This document shows, piece after piece, positions 33,017 to 42,053 of a stretch of 64,000 nt of DNA. The DNA is from an uncultured Collinsella sp. (GTDB lineage: Bacteria > Actinomycetota > Coriobacteriia > Coriobacteriales > Coriobacteriaceae), in NCBI GenBank assembly GCA_934668875.1, contig CAKUON010000004.1, positions 62,001 to 126,000 on the forward strand, given 5' to 3'. The translations under genes and the position numbers were made by a program. Under the pieces are notes generated by a model. The model ran no database searches. It worked only from the letters and a program-made list of their open reading frames with translations, and was not told the DNA's origin. Numbering within the stretch: the first letter of the stretch is position 1; every line of letters starts with the position of its first letter.

Positions 33017-34093
33017 ATGAGTCTGATTGATGATCTGGTCAAACTCGAGGAAGAGGCCAAGGAGCTCGTCGCAGGCGCCGACGACTCCGCCAAGCTCGAG
33101 GCTGCGCGCGTTGAGCTGCTCGGCCGCAAGGGTCGCATTACCGGCCTGATGCGCATGATGGGCAAGCTCGCCCCCGAGGATCGTCCCGTGATGGGTAAGC
33201 GCGCCAACGAGATGCGCCAGCTGATCGAGGGCATGCTCGACGAGCGCACCACCGAGATGAAGGCCGCCGCCCTCAAGCACGCACTGGAGCACGAGGCCGT
33301 CGACATCACGCTGCCGGGTATCCGTCCGCAGATCGGTCACCAGCACCTGATCAAGCAGATCATCGAGGAGGCCGAGGACATCTTCTGCGGCATCGGCTAC
33401 ACCGTCGAGTCCGGCCCCATGGTCGACACCTCCTACTACAACTTCACCGCGCTCAACGCGCCCATGGATCACCCGAGCCGCTCGGCTCGCGACACGTTCT
33501 ATGTGGTCGACAACAACCCCGGCAGCGTCGCGCATCCCGAGGCTCACGCCCACGGCGAGTCCGATGTACTGCTGCGCACCCAGACCTCTGGCGTGCAGAT
33601 CCACACCATGGAGTCACAGAAGCCGCCCATCTACATGATCTGCCCGGGCACCGTCTACCGTCCCGATACGGCCGACGCCTGCCACCTGCCGCAGTTTAAC
33701 CAGATCGAGGGCCTGGTCGTCGACGAGGGTATCACCTTTGGCGACCTGAAAGGCACGCTCGACTACTTTGTTAAGTGCATGTTTGGCGAGGACCGTAAGA
33801 CGCGCTACCGCCCGCACTTCTTCCCCTTCACCGAGCCCAGCTGCGAGGTGGACGTGAGCTGCCACGTCTGCGGCGGCAAGGGCTGCAACTTCTGCAAGCA
33901 CAGCGGCTGGATCGAGATCCTGGGCTGCGGCATGGTCGACCCCAACGTTCTTATCAACTGCGGCATCGACCCCGAGAAGTATACCGGCTTCGCCTTTGGC
34001 ATTGGCGCCGAGCGCGTCGCGGCCCTGCGCTACGACCTGCCCGACCTCAGAACTCTCATGACGGGCGATATGAGATTCTTAAATCAGTTCTAA
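33017..34093 (+). CDS. pheS: Phenylalanyl-tRNA synthetase, alpha subunit
   Basis: A 358-residue class II synthetase catalytic subunit. An N-terminal coiled coil (about 1-90) binds tRNA; class II motifs follow: motif 2 in VYRPDTADACHLPQFNQIEG and motif 3 in FAFGIGAERVAALRYDL, with SQKPPIYMI before motif 2. An unusual CHVCGGKGCNFCKHSGW zinc-like cluster occurs at about 275-290, as in bacterial PheS. The ATG at 33017 follows AAAGGGAAG; the open frame upstream belongs to the T-box leader. pheT follows 45 bases on in the same transcript. Charges tRNA-Phe as an alpha2-beta2 tetramer. Confidence 0.97.
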   Translation: MSLIDDLVKLEEEAKELVAGADDSAKLEAARVELLGRKGRITGLMRMMGKLAPEDRPVMGKRANEMRQLIEGMLDERTTEMKAAALKHALEHEAVDITLPGIRPQIGHQHLIKQIIEEAEDIFCGIGYTVESGPMVDTSYYNFTALNAPMDHPSRSARDTFYVVDNNPGSVAHPEAHAHGESDVLLRTQTSGVQIHTMESQKPPIYMICPGTVYRPDTADACHLPQFNQIEGLVVDEGITFGDLKGTLDYFVKCMFGEDRKTRYRPHFFPFTEPSCEVDVSCHVCGGKGCNFCKHSGWIEILGCGMVDPNVLINCGIDPEKYTGFAFGIGAERVAALRYDLPDLRTLMTGDMRFLNQF

Positions 34094-34138
34094 ATCACCC
34101 GTTCTAGCAGGCATTTCTTTCTCATAAGGAGTAATCAA

Positions 34139-36592
34139 GTGAGAGTTTCTTACGACTGGCTCAAGACCATGATCGATATTCCGGAGGATCCCAAGACCCT
34201 TTCGGACGAATATATCCGTACCGGCACCGAGGTCGAGGCAATCGACACCGTGGGCGAGTCTTTCGACCATGTGGTGACCGCCAAGGTGCTCACCAAGACC
34301 CCGCACCCCGATAGCGACCACATGTATGTGTGCTCGGTCGACGTGGGCGACAAGAACCTCGACGCCGACGGCAACCCCGCTCCGCTGCAGATCGTCTGCG
34401 GCGCGCAGAACTTTGAGGCCGGCGACCACATCGTTACGGCCATGATCGGCGCTGTCCTGCCCGGCGACGTCAAGATCAAGAAGAGCAAGCTCCGCGGTGT
34501 CGTGTCCATGGGCATGAACTGCTCCGCGCGCGAGCTCGGCTTGGGCGGCGACCACTCCGGCATCATGATCCTGCCCGAGGACACGCCCTGCGGCATGCCG
34601 TTTGCCGAGTACGTGGGATCGAGCGACACCGTGCTCGACTGCGAGATCACGCCCAACCGCCCCGACTGCCTGTCCATGATTGGCATGGCCCGCGAGACCG
34701 GCGCCATCTTCGACCGCGATTTCCACGTTGAGCTGCCCGCCATCAAGGCCGAGTCCGGCCGCGCGACCGACGACGAGCTTTCCGTCGAGATTGCCGACGA
34801 GGGCCTGTGCGACCGCTACGTTGCCCGCATCGTGCGCAACGTGAAGGTCGGCCCGTCGCCCGACTGGATGGTCAAGCGCCTCAACGCCCTGGGCGTGCGC
34901 CCGCACAACAACATCGTCGACATCACCAACTACGTGATGATGCTCACCGGTCAGCCCCTGCACGCCTTTGACCTAGACACCTTTGCCGAGCGCGAGGGCC
35001 GTCGCCGCGTGGTGGTTCGCGCTGCCCAGCAGGACGAGAAGTTCACGACCCTCGACGGCGAGGAGCGCGTGCTCGACGCCGGCATGGGCCTGATCACCGA
35101 CGGCGAGCGCCCCGTGGCGCTGGCCGGCGTTATGGGCGGCATGGATTCCGAGATCGAGGACGACACCGTCGACGTGATGGTCGAGAGCGCCTGCTTCAAT
35201 GCCGGCCGCACCTCGCACACCAGCCGCGACCTGTCGCTGATCTCCGATGCCTCCATCCGCTTTGAGCGCCAGGTCGACGAGACCGGCTGCGTGGATGTCG
35301 CCAACGTTACCTGCGCCCTCATTGAGGAGATTGCCGGCGGCGAGGTCGCTCCCGGCTACATCGATGTGTTCCCCGCGCCCAAGACCATCGACAGCATTAA
35401 GCTTCGTCTGGCCCGCGTGCACGCCATTTGCGGCGCCGATATCGAGCCCGACTTTATCGAGCGCTCGCTCACCCGCCTGGGCTGCACCGTCGAGCGCGAC
35501 GGCGAGGACTTTATGGTGACCCCGCCGAGCTTCCGCCCCGACCTGCCGCGTGAGATTGACCTGATCGAGGAAGTCCTGCGCCTGTGGGGCATGGGCCGCG
35601 TGACGGCGACCATCCCGGCTGCCAAGAACCACATCGGCGGCCTGACCCGCGAGCAGAAGCTCACCCGCAAGGTCGGTGAGATCCTGCGCGCCTGCGGCCT
35701 CAACGAGACCACGACCTTTGGCTTTGCTGCCCCGGGCGACCTGGAGAAGATCGGCATGTCCACCGAAGGCCGCGGTTGCCCCGTGGTGCTCATGAACCCG
35801 CTGGTGGCTGAGCAGACCGAGATGCGCCGCTCGCTGCTGCCGGGCCTGCTGCAGTCCGTGGCCTATAACGAGGCCCACGGCACGCCCAACGTGCACCTGT
35901 ACGAGGTCGGCAGCCTGTTCCACGGTCGCGAGAACGCCAGCCTGCCCAAGGAGACCAAGTCCGTGGCGGGCGTGCTCTCGGGTCAGTGGAGCGAGCAGTC
36001 CTGGAACATGAAGTACCGCAAGCTGCGCTTCTTCTTTGGCAAGGGCATCGTTGAGGAGCTGCTTGCCCAGCTGCGCATCGAGAAGGTCCGCTTCCGTCCC
36101 GTCGAGGGCGAGGGCTACGCCTTCCTGCAGCCGGGTCGTGCGGCCGAAGTTCTGTCCGGCGGTACCGTACTGGGCTGGGTCGGCGAGATTCATCCCGAGG
36201 CGCGCGAGGCTATGGGCATTGACGAGGTCGTCGTGGCATTTGAGCTCGACCTGGACAAGCTGATCAAGGGCGCTCGCAACCAGGAGAACTATCGCGAGTT
36301 CTCGCAGTACCCGGCCGTTGAGCACGACCTTGCTATCGTGGTCGACAACGCCGTGACCTGCGAGGATCTTGAGCGCCGCATTACGAGCGCCGGTGGCAAG
36401 CTGCTCGAGGGCGTGCGTCTGTTCGACGTCTATCGCGATCCGGTCCGTATCGGCAAGGGCAAGAAGTCCATGGCCTTTGCGCTCACGTATCGCTCGGACG
36501 ACCACACGCTTACCAGCGAAGAGGTCGAGAAGGCGCACCAGAAGATCGTCACCAAGGTGTGCAAGGGAGTAAACGGCGAGGTTCGCTCGTAA
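34139..36592 (+). CDS. pheT: Phenylalanyl-tRNA synthetase, beta subunit
   Basis: An 817-residue partner of PheS. It has the N-terminal EMAP/tRNA-binding domain (about 40-155), the B3/B4 editing domain that hydrolyses mischarged Tyr-tRNA-Phe, the B5 DNA-binding-like domain (about 410-480), the catalytic-like core, and the C-terminal anticodon-binding FDX-ACB domain (FSQYPAVEHDLAIVVDN to the end). GTG start after AAGGAG. Full length for bacterial PheT. Repeat E copy 1 begins 12 bases after the stop and may serve as the operon's 3' structure. Confidence 0.97.
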   Translation: MRVSYDWLKTMIDIPEDPKTLSDEYIRTGTEVEAIDTVGESFDHVVTAKVLTKTPHPDSDHMYVCSVDVGDKNLDADGNPAPLQIVCGAQNFEAGDHIVTAMIGAVLPGDVKIKKSKLRGVVSMGMNCSARELGLGGDHSGIMILPEDTPCGMPFAEYVGSSDTVLDCEITPNRPDCLSMIGMARETGAIFDRDFHVELPAIKAESGRATDDELSVEIADEGLCDRYVARIVRNVKVGPSPDWMVKRLNALGVRPHNNIVDITNYVMMLTGQPLHAFDLDTFAEREGRRRVVVRAAQQDEKFTTLDGEERVLDAGMGLITDGERPVALAGVMGGMDSEIEDDTVDVMVESACFNAGRTSHTSRDLSLISDASIRFERQVDETGCVDVANVTCALIEEIAGGEVAPGYIDVFPAPKTIDSIKLRLARVHAICGADIEPDFIERSLTRLGCTVERDGEDFMVTPPSFRPDLPREIDLIEEVLRLWGMGRVTATIPAAKNHIGGLTREQKLTRKVGEILRACGLNETTTFGFAAPGDLEKIGMSTEGRGCPVVLMNPLVAEQTEMRRSLLPGLLQSVAYNEAHGTPNVHLYEVGSLFHGRENASLPKETKSVAGVLSGQWSEQSWNMKYRKLRFFFGKGIVEELLAQLRIEKVRFRPVEGEGYAFLQPGRAAEVLSGGTVLGWVGEIHPEAREAMGIDEVVVAFELDLDKLIKGARNQENYREFSQYPAVEHDLAIVVDNAVTCEDLERRITSAGGKLLEGVRLFDVYRDPVRIGKGKKSMAFALTYRSDDHTLTSEEVEKAHQKIVTKVCKGVNGEVRS

Positions 36593-36604
36593 TCCTTGCC
36601 GTTC

Positions 36605-36699
36605 GGAACCCGCCCCCTGCGGGGTTTTCACGGCAACGTCCTCGCCGCTTCGCGGCTGCGGGATGTTGCCTTAGAAAACCCCTCTCGGGGGCGGGTTCC
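36605..36699. repeat. Structured repeat E, copy 1
   Basis: A single long hairpin in tiers: GGAACCCGCC with GGCGGGTTCC, GGGGTTTT with AAAACCCC, GGCAAC with GTTGCC, and an apical GCCGC-TTC-GCGGC. The apical region GTCCTCGCCGCTT/GCGGCTGCGGGAT is almost identical to copy 2 at 46650-46744, while the lower stems differ but still pair. No T-run. Confidence 0.82.
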
Positions 36700-36865
36700 T
36701 GCGTTAACCTTGTTGCGAGCGGACCGCACCTTCTTCCGGGTGACCGGAAAGTTGGGAGTGCATGGGCCTTTATTGGACGGTGCGTGGACCTGGGTTAATA
36801 ACGTACGTATTGCAAGGGCGTGCTGCGTTGTGGGCGGTGCGCCTTTTTGTTAGTATGCAGAGTCG

Positions 36866-36893
36866 GTGTTACGGATTGTTGGAAACGTAACAC
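36866..36893. promoter_or_regulatory. Candidate metal-repressor operator before nikMN
   Basis: GTGTTACG-N12-CGTAACAC, a perfect 8-bp inverted repeat, 24 bases before the transporter ATG. Size and place suit a dimeric metal-responsive repressor such as a NikR-type protein; the regulator is not in the window. Confidence 0.6.
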
Positions 36894-36917
36894 GCAACGT
36901 TCTGATTGAGAGGGCTC

Positions 36918-38003
36918 ATGCATATTCCCGATAATTATCTGTCCCCGCAGACCGATGCCGTTATGGCGGTGGCGATGGTGCCCGTTTGGGTCCATTGCAT
37001 CAAAAAGGTACGCGCCACGCTCGATCGCGAGCACATGGCGTTCCTGGGCATTTGCGCCGCATTCTCCTTTTTGCTCATGATGTTCAACGTGCCGCTGCCT
37101 GGTGGCACCACTGGTCACGCTGTTGGTGGCGCGCTCATCACGCTGCTGCTAGGCCCCGAGGCTGCTGCCATTGCAGTCTCGGTTGCACTCGCGCTGCAGG
37201 CGCTGCTGTTTGGCGACGGCGGCGTTCTGTCCTTTGGCGCCAACTGCTTTAACATGGCCTTTGTGCTGCCGTTTACCGCTGCTATCGTGTTCCGTGCGCT
37301 CAACAGCCGTCTGCACGACAAGAGCTGGGGCACCTCGGTTTCTGCCATCGTGAGCGGTTGGGTCGGTCTGTGTCTGGCGGCCCTGTGCGCGGCGATCGAG
37401 TTCGGTATTCAGCCGATGCTCTTCACCAACGCTTCGGGCGCGCCGCTGTACTGCCCCTTCCCGCTGTCCGTGGCTATTCCGGCCATGTTGATCCCGCATA
37501 TGCTGGTTGCCGGCGTGATCGAGGGCGTTGCGACGGCCGCCATCTACGGTTTCATTAAGAAGACGGCGCCGAGCGTTATCGTCGGGCCCGAGGCCGTCGA
37601 TGGCCAGCTTGCTGCCGAGGGCGCTGCTGCCAAGAAGACCTCGCTGGTCCCCACGCTCATCCTGGTTGCCGTGCTTGTCGTGGCCACGCCGCTGGGCCTG
37701 CTGGCCACGGGTGACGCCTGGGGCGAGTGGGACGCCGAGGGCGCCGCGACCGCCGTTCAGGAGGCTGGCGACGACAGCCTGCAGGCTTCGGTCGGTCTCG
37801 ATACCCCGACCTTTGCCGATGCCCTGCCCACGGGCGATTATCTGCAGGCCTATTCCGAGGAGCAGGGCCTTGGCTTTGCCGGCCAGGCCGCGATGTATAT
37901 TCTTTCGGGCGTGATTGGCGTGGCGGTGCTCACCATCGCATTCCGCCTGTTCTCGCTGACGGTCAAGGAAAGCGGTGCTCATGGCAATAGCCGAGCTGCC
38001 TAG
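36918..38003 (+). CDS. ECF nickel/cobalt transporter, fused substrate-binding M and N component
   Basis: A 361-residue membrane protein, the metal-specific S component of an energy-coupling-factor transporter. It starts MHIPDNYLSP; in CbiM/NikM the amino terminus and His2 bind the metal, so the ATG at 36918 must be the true start (GAGAGGG upstream). Six or seven helices follow with FGDGGVLSFGANCFNMAF. The last 115 residues contain ATPLGLLATGDAWGEW and a final helix, matching the separate CbiN/NikN small subunit, so M and N are fused. Nickel versus cobalt cannot be decided. It overlaps the next gene by 23 bases. Confidence 0.92.
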   Translation: MHIPDNYLSPQTDAVMAVAMVPVWVHCIKKVRATLDREHMAFLGICAAFSFLLMMFNVPLPGGTTGHAVGGALITLLLGPEAAAIAVSVALALQALLFGDGGVLSFGANCFNMAFVLPFTAAIVFRALNSRLHDKSWGTSVSAIVSGWVGLCLAALCAAIEFGIQPMLFTNASGAPLYCPFPLSVAIPAMLIPHMLVAGVIEGVATAAIYGFIKKTAPSVIVGPEAVDGQLAAEGAAAKKTSLVPTLILVAVLVVATPLGLLATGDAWGEWDAEGAATAVQEAGDDSLQASVGLDTPTFADALPTGDYLQAYSEEQGLGFAGQAAMYILSGVIGVAVLTIAFRLFSLTVKESGAHGNSRAA

Positions 38004-38817
38004 CTGGCTTGCGGTCGAGCAGCGTTACGAGCCCGCGGGGGCTCGGCATCGTGTGGTGCAAAAGAATGTCCTGCACCTGGCGAGCCTGCTTGAGCGGGTT
38101 CGCCTGGGTGGAGGCGCGCACGAGGGCGGGTCGATGGCCGACCGCGCCCTTTCTTGCGTTTCGGCTCCGGTACGTTTGATGGGGATGTTCGTCTGCGTTC
38201 TGTGCGTGTGTCTGACGCAAAGCCCGCTGTACCTCATGTTGATGGCGGCTATCGCGCTGGTGCTCGTTGCCGTGCGCCCTGTACGCGGGCTGCGCGCGAC
38301 CTTTGTGCCGGCGTTGACTGCCGCGGGGTTTGCCGTGGTTCTGGCACTACCTGCCCTGCTGCTGGGCGCTTCTGCCGCGGGCGCCATGCTCAAAATTGCG
38401 CTCAAGACCTTCATTAATGTGTCGCTGGTGCTGGGCGTTTCGTGGACCCTCACGTGGAGCCGCATGTCGGCGGCGCTCAAGATGTTGCATCTACCCGACG
38501 AAGTTATCTTTACGTTTGATATGGCGCTCAAGCACATCGAGGTGCTGGGTCGCACGGCGCACAATCTGTGCGAATCGGTCATGCTACGCAGCGTTGGCCG
38601 TGCGCCTGAGGGATTTTCGCGCACCGACTCGGTCGCGGGTATCATGGGCATGACCTTTATCAAGGCGATAGAATGCAGCCGCGCGATGGACGAGGCCATG
38701 CTTTGTCGTGGCTTTGCCGGTGCGTATCCGACTCCCGCGCGGAGCGGCTTTGGCTGGCGCGATGCGGTCTATGCGGCCGGCGTGGCGCTGCTGGCAGTGT
38801 TGTGCGCCGTGCTGTAG
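37981..38817 (+). CDS. ECF transporter transmembrane component (CbiQ/NikQ type)
   Basis: A 278-residue T component that couples the ATPase to the metal-binding subunit. It has four to six helices and the conserved cytoplasmic segment with MALKHIEVLGRTAHNLCESVMLRS and FSRTDSVAGIMGMTFIKAIECSRAMDEAMLCRGFAG, equivalent to the Ala-Arg-Gly coupling helices. The ATG at 37981 lies within the end of the MN gene, after AAGGAAAG; a GTG six bases earlier is possible. The overlap implies coupled translation. Followed by the ATPase gene after 22 bases. Confidence 0.92.
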   Translation: MAIAELPSWLAVEQRYEPAGARHRVVQKNVLHLASLLERVRLGGGAHEGGSMADRALSCVSAPVRLMGMFVCVLCVCLTQSPLYLMLMAAIALVLVAVRPVRGLRATFVPALTAAGFAVVLALPALLLGASAAGAMLKIALKTFINVSLVLGVSWTLTWSRMSAALKMLHLPDEVIFTFDMALKHIEVLGRTAHNLCESVMLRSVGRAPEGFSRTDSVAGIMGMTFIKAIECSRAMDEAMLCRGFAGAYPTPARSGFGWRDAVYAAGVALLAVLCAVL

Positions 38818-38839
38818 GCGCTGCTGGTTCTGGCTGGGG

Positions 38840-39631
38840 ATGGAAATAGGGAAGGGCGACGTTTTGACGATCGATATGAATAGTGCGGCGGGCACGAACG
38901 GTGCGGGCGCCGACGTCGCGCCGCTCATCGAGCTGCGCGACGTGGTGTTCTCCTATGCGGGGCATACGGTGGTCGACGGCGTTTCGCTGCAGGTCGATCG
39001 TGGTGAACTCGTTGCCCTGCTCGGTCCCAACGGCTGCGGTAAGACGACGATTATGCGCCTTATTAACGGCCTTGAACTCGCGGACGCAGGGATATACCTG
39101 TTTGACGGGCACGTGATCGATGCGGCGTTTCTAAGGGATTCCGCGGCCGCTCAACGGTTCCATCAGCGCGTGGGCTTTGTGTTCCAGAACGCCGATGCTC
39201 AGCTGTTCTGTGCCACGGTGGGCGAGGAAGTTGCCTTTGGTCCCGCTCAAATGGGTCTGCCGGCAGACGAGCTCGAGCGCCGCGTGCGCGATGCCATGGA
39301 GCTGTTCCGGGTTGCCGACCTGGCCGATGCCTCGCCCTATCAGCTCTCGGGCGGGCAAAAGAAGCGCGTGGCGCTGGCCGCAGTAGTGTCGATGAACCCA
39401 GATATCCTGGTGCTGGACGAGCCCACCAACGGGCTCGACGAGGATTCTTGCGACATCGTGGTCAACTTTTTGCTGGCCTACGTTGCGGCGGGCAAGACGG
39501 TCTTGATGAGCACGCACCACCAGGATTTGGTGCGTCGCCTAGGCGCCCGTGCAATCTATATCGATCGATATCACCATGTGGTCGAGGCGCCCGTGCCGTC
39601 GTATGGAACCGAAAACGGTGCTACGGACTAG
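38840..39631 (+). CDS. ECF transporter ATP-binding protein (CbiO/NikO type)
   Basis: A 263-residue ABC ATPase. Walker A GPNGCGKTT is at 62-70, the Q-loop FQNADAQLF is characteristic of ECF A components, the signature is LSGGQKKR, Walker B ILVLDEPTNGLD and the switch His in STHHQD. It powers metal uptake with the two preceding membrane subunits. The start is uncertain: the ATG at 38840 adds about 25 weakly conserved residues, and ATG 38876 or a TTG just before it would also work. Single ATPase genes act as homodimers in group I ECF systems. Confidence 0.92.
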   Translation: MEIGKGDVLTIDMNSAAGTNGAGADVAPLIELRDVVFSYAGHTVVDGVSLQVDRGELVALLGPNGCGKTTIMRLINGLELADAGIYLFDGHVIDAAFLRDSAAAQRFHQRVGFVFQNADAQLFCATVGEEVAFGPAQMGLPADELERRVRDAMELFRVADLADASPYQLSGGQKKRVALAAVVSMNPDILVLDEPTNGLDEDSCDIVVNFLLAYVAAGKTVLMSTHHQDLVRRLGARAIYIDRYHHVVEAPVPSYGTENGATD

Positions 39632-39711
39632 TTGCTGCGTAGAGGATGCGTAGCCGCCCGCGCGGCTTTGCCGTGATGGTATAGTTATCCAGGTTTTTTA
39701 TGGGGGTGGCT

Positions 39712-40560
39712 ATGCCAAGCTGGAACATTCATATCGCTCAGACGGAGCGTTTGCTGGAGCGCACCAGTGCGCTTGCCGATAGCGTGCGTGACCGCAATGC
39801 CTTTTTGTTTGGCTGCGTGGTTCCGGACATTTTTGTGGGCTATATGGTTCCCGGTATCGCCGATCCCATTCCGTATCGCATTACGCACTTTGCAAAGCCC
39901 GAGCCTATCCCTAAGCCTCGTGAGCATGAGTTCTGGGATACCTATGTGGCACCGTTGCTTAAAAGTCCGCCCACCGGTGCGCCGGCCGCGGCGACCTCGA
40001 TTATCGAGGAACGCGAGCGACTGAACCGCGTGCACTATCCCCAGCGCTACAAGGATGCCGAGCCGATTGTCGGCCCCGGCGCCTGTGAGTTCTCGCTTGC
40101 GTCCGAAGATGTGGCACAGTCGTTGCTCGATTTAACACTGGGCGTCTGGTCGCATTTGGTGGCCGATACCGTGTGGAACACGCGCGTGAACCAGTATCTG
40201 GAAGCGCACGGCGGCAAGCCAAGCGAGGAATTCCGCATTAAAAAGCAGGGTGACTTTGACTGGTTTGGCAAGACGCTCGGCATCGTTTCCATCCCGCGTG
40301 CGACCGATCGCCTGTATACCGCGGCGACGCGTTTTGGGCAGTATCCCATCCATAAGGAATATGTGCTCAAGACCATCGGCGTCATGCACGAGATTGTGCG
40401 CGAAAACCCCGGTGAGCCCGATCATCCGCCGTATCGCCTGCTAACCGAGGAGTTCTTCGATGCAACATTTACCGAGGTCATCGAGCTAACCGAGGCCGGT
40501 TTTGCCGAGCGCGTAGCCGCCCCCGGTATCCCCGCGGCGCCTCTGATCGCCAGCTGCTAA
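39712..40560 (+). CDS. Zinc-dependent phospholipase C-family protein
   Basis: A 282-residue protein matching the Zn_dep_PLPC family. It begins MPSWNIHIAQTERLLERTSA, then GCVVPDIFVGYMVP and GVWSHLVADTVWN, giving the spaced His/Asp residues of the metal site. Unlike secreted phospholipases there is no signal peptide, so it is probably intracellular and may act on other phosphodiesters or be structural. The ATG at 39712 follows GGGGGTGG; the ATG 12 bases earlier would use up the ribosome site. It ends tail to tail with the minus-strand gene at 40557; the stops overlap by four bases. Confidence 0.82.
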   Translation: MPSWNIHIAQTERLLERTSALADSVRDRNAFLFGCVVPDIFVGYMVPGIADPIPYRITHFAKPEPIPKPREHEFWDTYVAPLLKSPPTGAPAAATSIIEERERLNRVHYPQRYKDAEPIVGPGACEFSLASEDVAQSLLDLTLGVWSHLVADTVWNTRVNQYLEAHGGKPSEEFRIKKQGDFDWFGKTLGIVSIPRATDRLYTAATRFGQYPIHKEYVLKTIGVMHEIVRENPGEPDHPPYRLLTEEFFDATFTEVIELTEAGFAERVAAPGIPAAPLIASC

Positions 40561-41630
40561 CTGGCCGACTTGACGGCGAATAATTCATCCCAATCGACTA
40601 ACAGCTCCCGCCGAAGGGCATCTTCGGCGGTGCGTTCCTGTTTGGTCTTTGGGGTGTAGGGGAGCCCGGCCTTTTTATGGATGAGCTCGGCGATGTTGTT
40701 AAAGCTCTTCTTGTCTTTAATCTGTTCGTAGGTAATTTGGATAACGTCGTAGCCCATGCTTGTGAGAGCGGTGGTTCGCTCGGCATCGGAGAGACTTGCG
40801 GCCTCGCTGTCGTGAGCGGAGCGGCCTTGGCATTCCAGGATGACGCCCATGCTGTCGGTAGCGCTCTCGATGAGGATATCGGCATAGCAACAGGTTTTGT
40901 CATACAGTGAGCGCGCGGCGTCGCTGAGTGGGATGCGGACGTTATTGCTAATGCTAATGCCTAAGCCGCCTTCATCGCGGGGAAGTGAGACGAGCATGGA
41001 GGTTTGCACCTCGAAGGGCGAGGCGGTCTGTCCCGTCATGCGCTCGGCCGCCCAACGAAGCTGCTTGACGCCGCGCAGGCCTGCGGCCTGCTTGGCGAAC
41101 GCAGCGATATCCGCCGCGTTCAGGAGCGGTGTGCGTTTCCATAGGTTGGTGTCGTTGCCATTGACGTCGTTGACTCGTTCCCAACCACAGTTAGGCGGAA
41201 TGAGCTTAAGCGAGATAGCTTCATCGAGTTGTTGCTGCGTTCGCTCGCAGGGTTTAAACACTGCAAAGGAGCCGCACATCTCGTAACATGCCATGAGTAA
41301 TTGGTTACGTGAGACCTGCGTAGCAAGGTTGAGCAGCGTAAACTCCGGCGACGTGACATCAAACCCATGCTCAGTCTGCCTAAATGACCCAGGAGGCGAC
41401 TCTTGGGTCAGGAGGTGCGATTTAAACAGGCTTCGCGACCCGGAGTGTGCCCGGGCGAATACAAGCCTGTGAAGCGGTGCGTGAAGCAGGTCTTTTACAA
41501 CTGCATGACTTCCGAGGCCGCAACATCTGCGATCCATAGTGCCAAGGCTAATGGCAGGGTAAAAACCCAGTATTTGCGGCGGGATGCGATGATAGTAAAA
41601 AGCAGTTTGGCCGCAAAGTGTCAGGTCCAC
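40557..41630 (-). CDS. Hypothetical protein with C-terminal nuclease-like domain
   Basis: A 357-residue protein with no secure family. The C-terminal third has CYADILIES, then GVILECQGRSAHDS, DAERTTALTSMGYDVIQITYEQI: a D...E-x-Q pattern and following strand like DUF559/Vsr-type restriction-endonuclease folds. The N-terminal part (HRIPPQILGFYPAISLG, then DVTSPEFTLLNLATQVSRNQ) resembles AbiEi-linked uncharacterised proteins of Coriobacteriia. The overall plan parallels the gene at 10781-11743, though sequence is different. The GTG start has GGAGGG six bases upstream. Palindrome G lies 54 bases upstream. Possibly a defence or mobile-element cargo protein; no activity can be claimed. Confidence 0.6.
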   Translation of the reverse strand: MDLTLCGQTAFYYHRIPPQILGFYPAISLGTMDRRCCGLGSHAVVKDLLHAPLHRLVFARAHSGSRSLFKSHLLTQESPPGSFRQTEHGFDVTSPEFTLLNLATQVSRNQLLMACYEMCGSFAVFKPCERTQQQLDEAISLKLIPPNCGWERVNDVNGNDTNLWKRTPLLNAADIAAFAKQAAGLRGVKQLRWAAERMTGQTASPFEVQTSMLVSLPRDEGGLGISISNNVRIPLSDAARSLYDKTCCYADILIESATDSMGVILECQGRSAHDSEAASLSDAERTTALTSMGYDVIQITYEQIKDKKSFNNIAELIHKKAGLPYTPKTKQERTAEDALRRELLVDWDELFAVKSAS

Positions 41631-41683
41631 GATGCCCTCCTAGCTGAAAAGCGTGCCTATGGATTAAGGAATGCCAGTGTCAA

Positions 41684-41811
41684 TTCGGAAGTATGCGGCA
41701 AAATCTGAATCCTGTGAGCAGACCTGGCTTTTGAGGCTAGTTTATCAGGCATTTTGTTGCGGAAAAACGGGGAGTGCTCGGAGGTCCCAGAATTTGCCGC
41801 ATACTTCCGAA
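41684..41811. repeat. Palindromic element G
   Basis: TTCGGAAGTATGCGGCAAAA.. (41684-41707) and 41788-41811 are inverted 24-base arms with one mismatch, enclosing 80 bases with no ORF. Arm content CGGCAAA..TGA..CTGT resembles the arms of element F. Confidence 0.78.
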
Positions 41812-41985
41812 AACGTGGCTGATTTTGACCTTGCTAAAACGATTTAGCAGCTCTGCAAGGGGTGTGGGCTTGCCGCCGGGCGAACACTTTTGGAGCCAGG
41901 AGTCCTAGTTCTGGGCCTTGAAGGGCGGATTTCGTGCTTTTGGTAAAGAAATGAGTGCGTGTTTTGCCGTGTGCCGGCATTGGCA
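41812..41985. other. Intergenic, nothing recognised
   Basis: Between element G and the pyruvate kinase terminator I see no convincing gene; small frames here lack ribosome sites. Confidence 0.4.
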
Positions 41986-42022
41986 CAGAAAAAGGGCCCG
42001 GAAGGCGAAGCCTTCCGGGCCC
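41986..42022 (-). terminator. Terminator of pyruvate kinase
   Basis: GGGCCCGGAAGG pairs with CCTTCCGGGCCC (12 bp) and runs into TTTTTCTG on the minus strand, 32 bases after the pyk stop. Confidence 0.92.
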
Positions 42023-42053
42023 TTTGCAATGCAAGTGTGCTTGAAAGTGCGAT

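Noticed and set aside
36593..36917. Cobalamin riboswitch upstream of the metal transporter
   Set aside because: The region is filled by hairpin E and a palindrome; the B12-box consensus is not visible.
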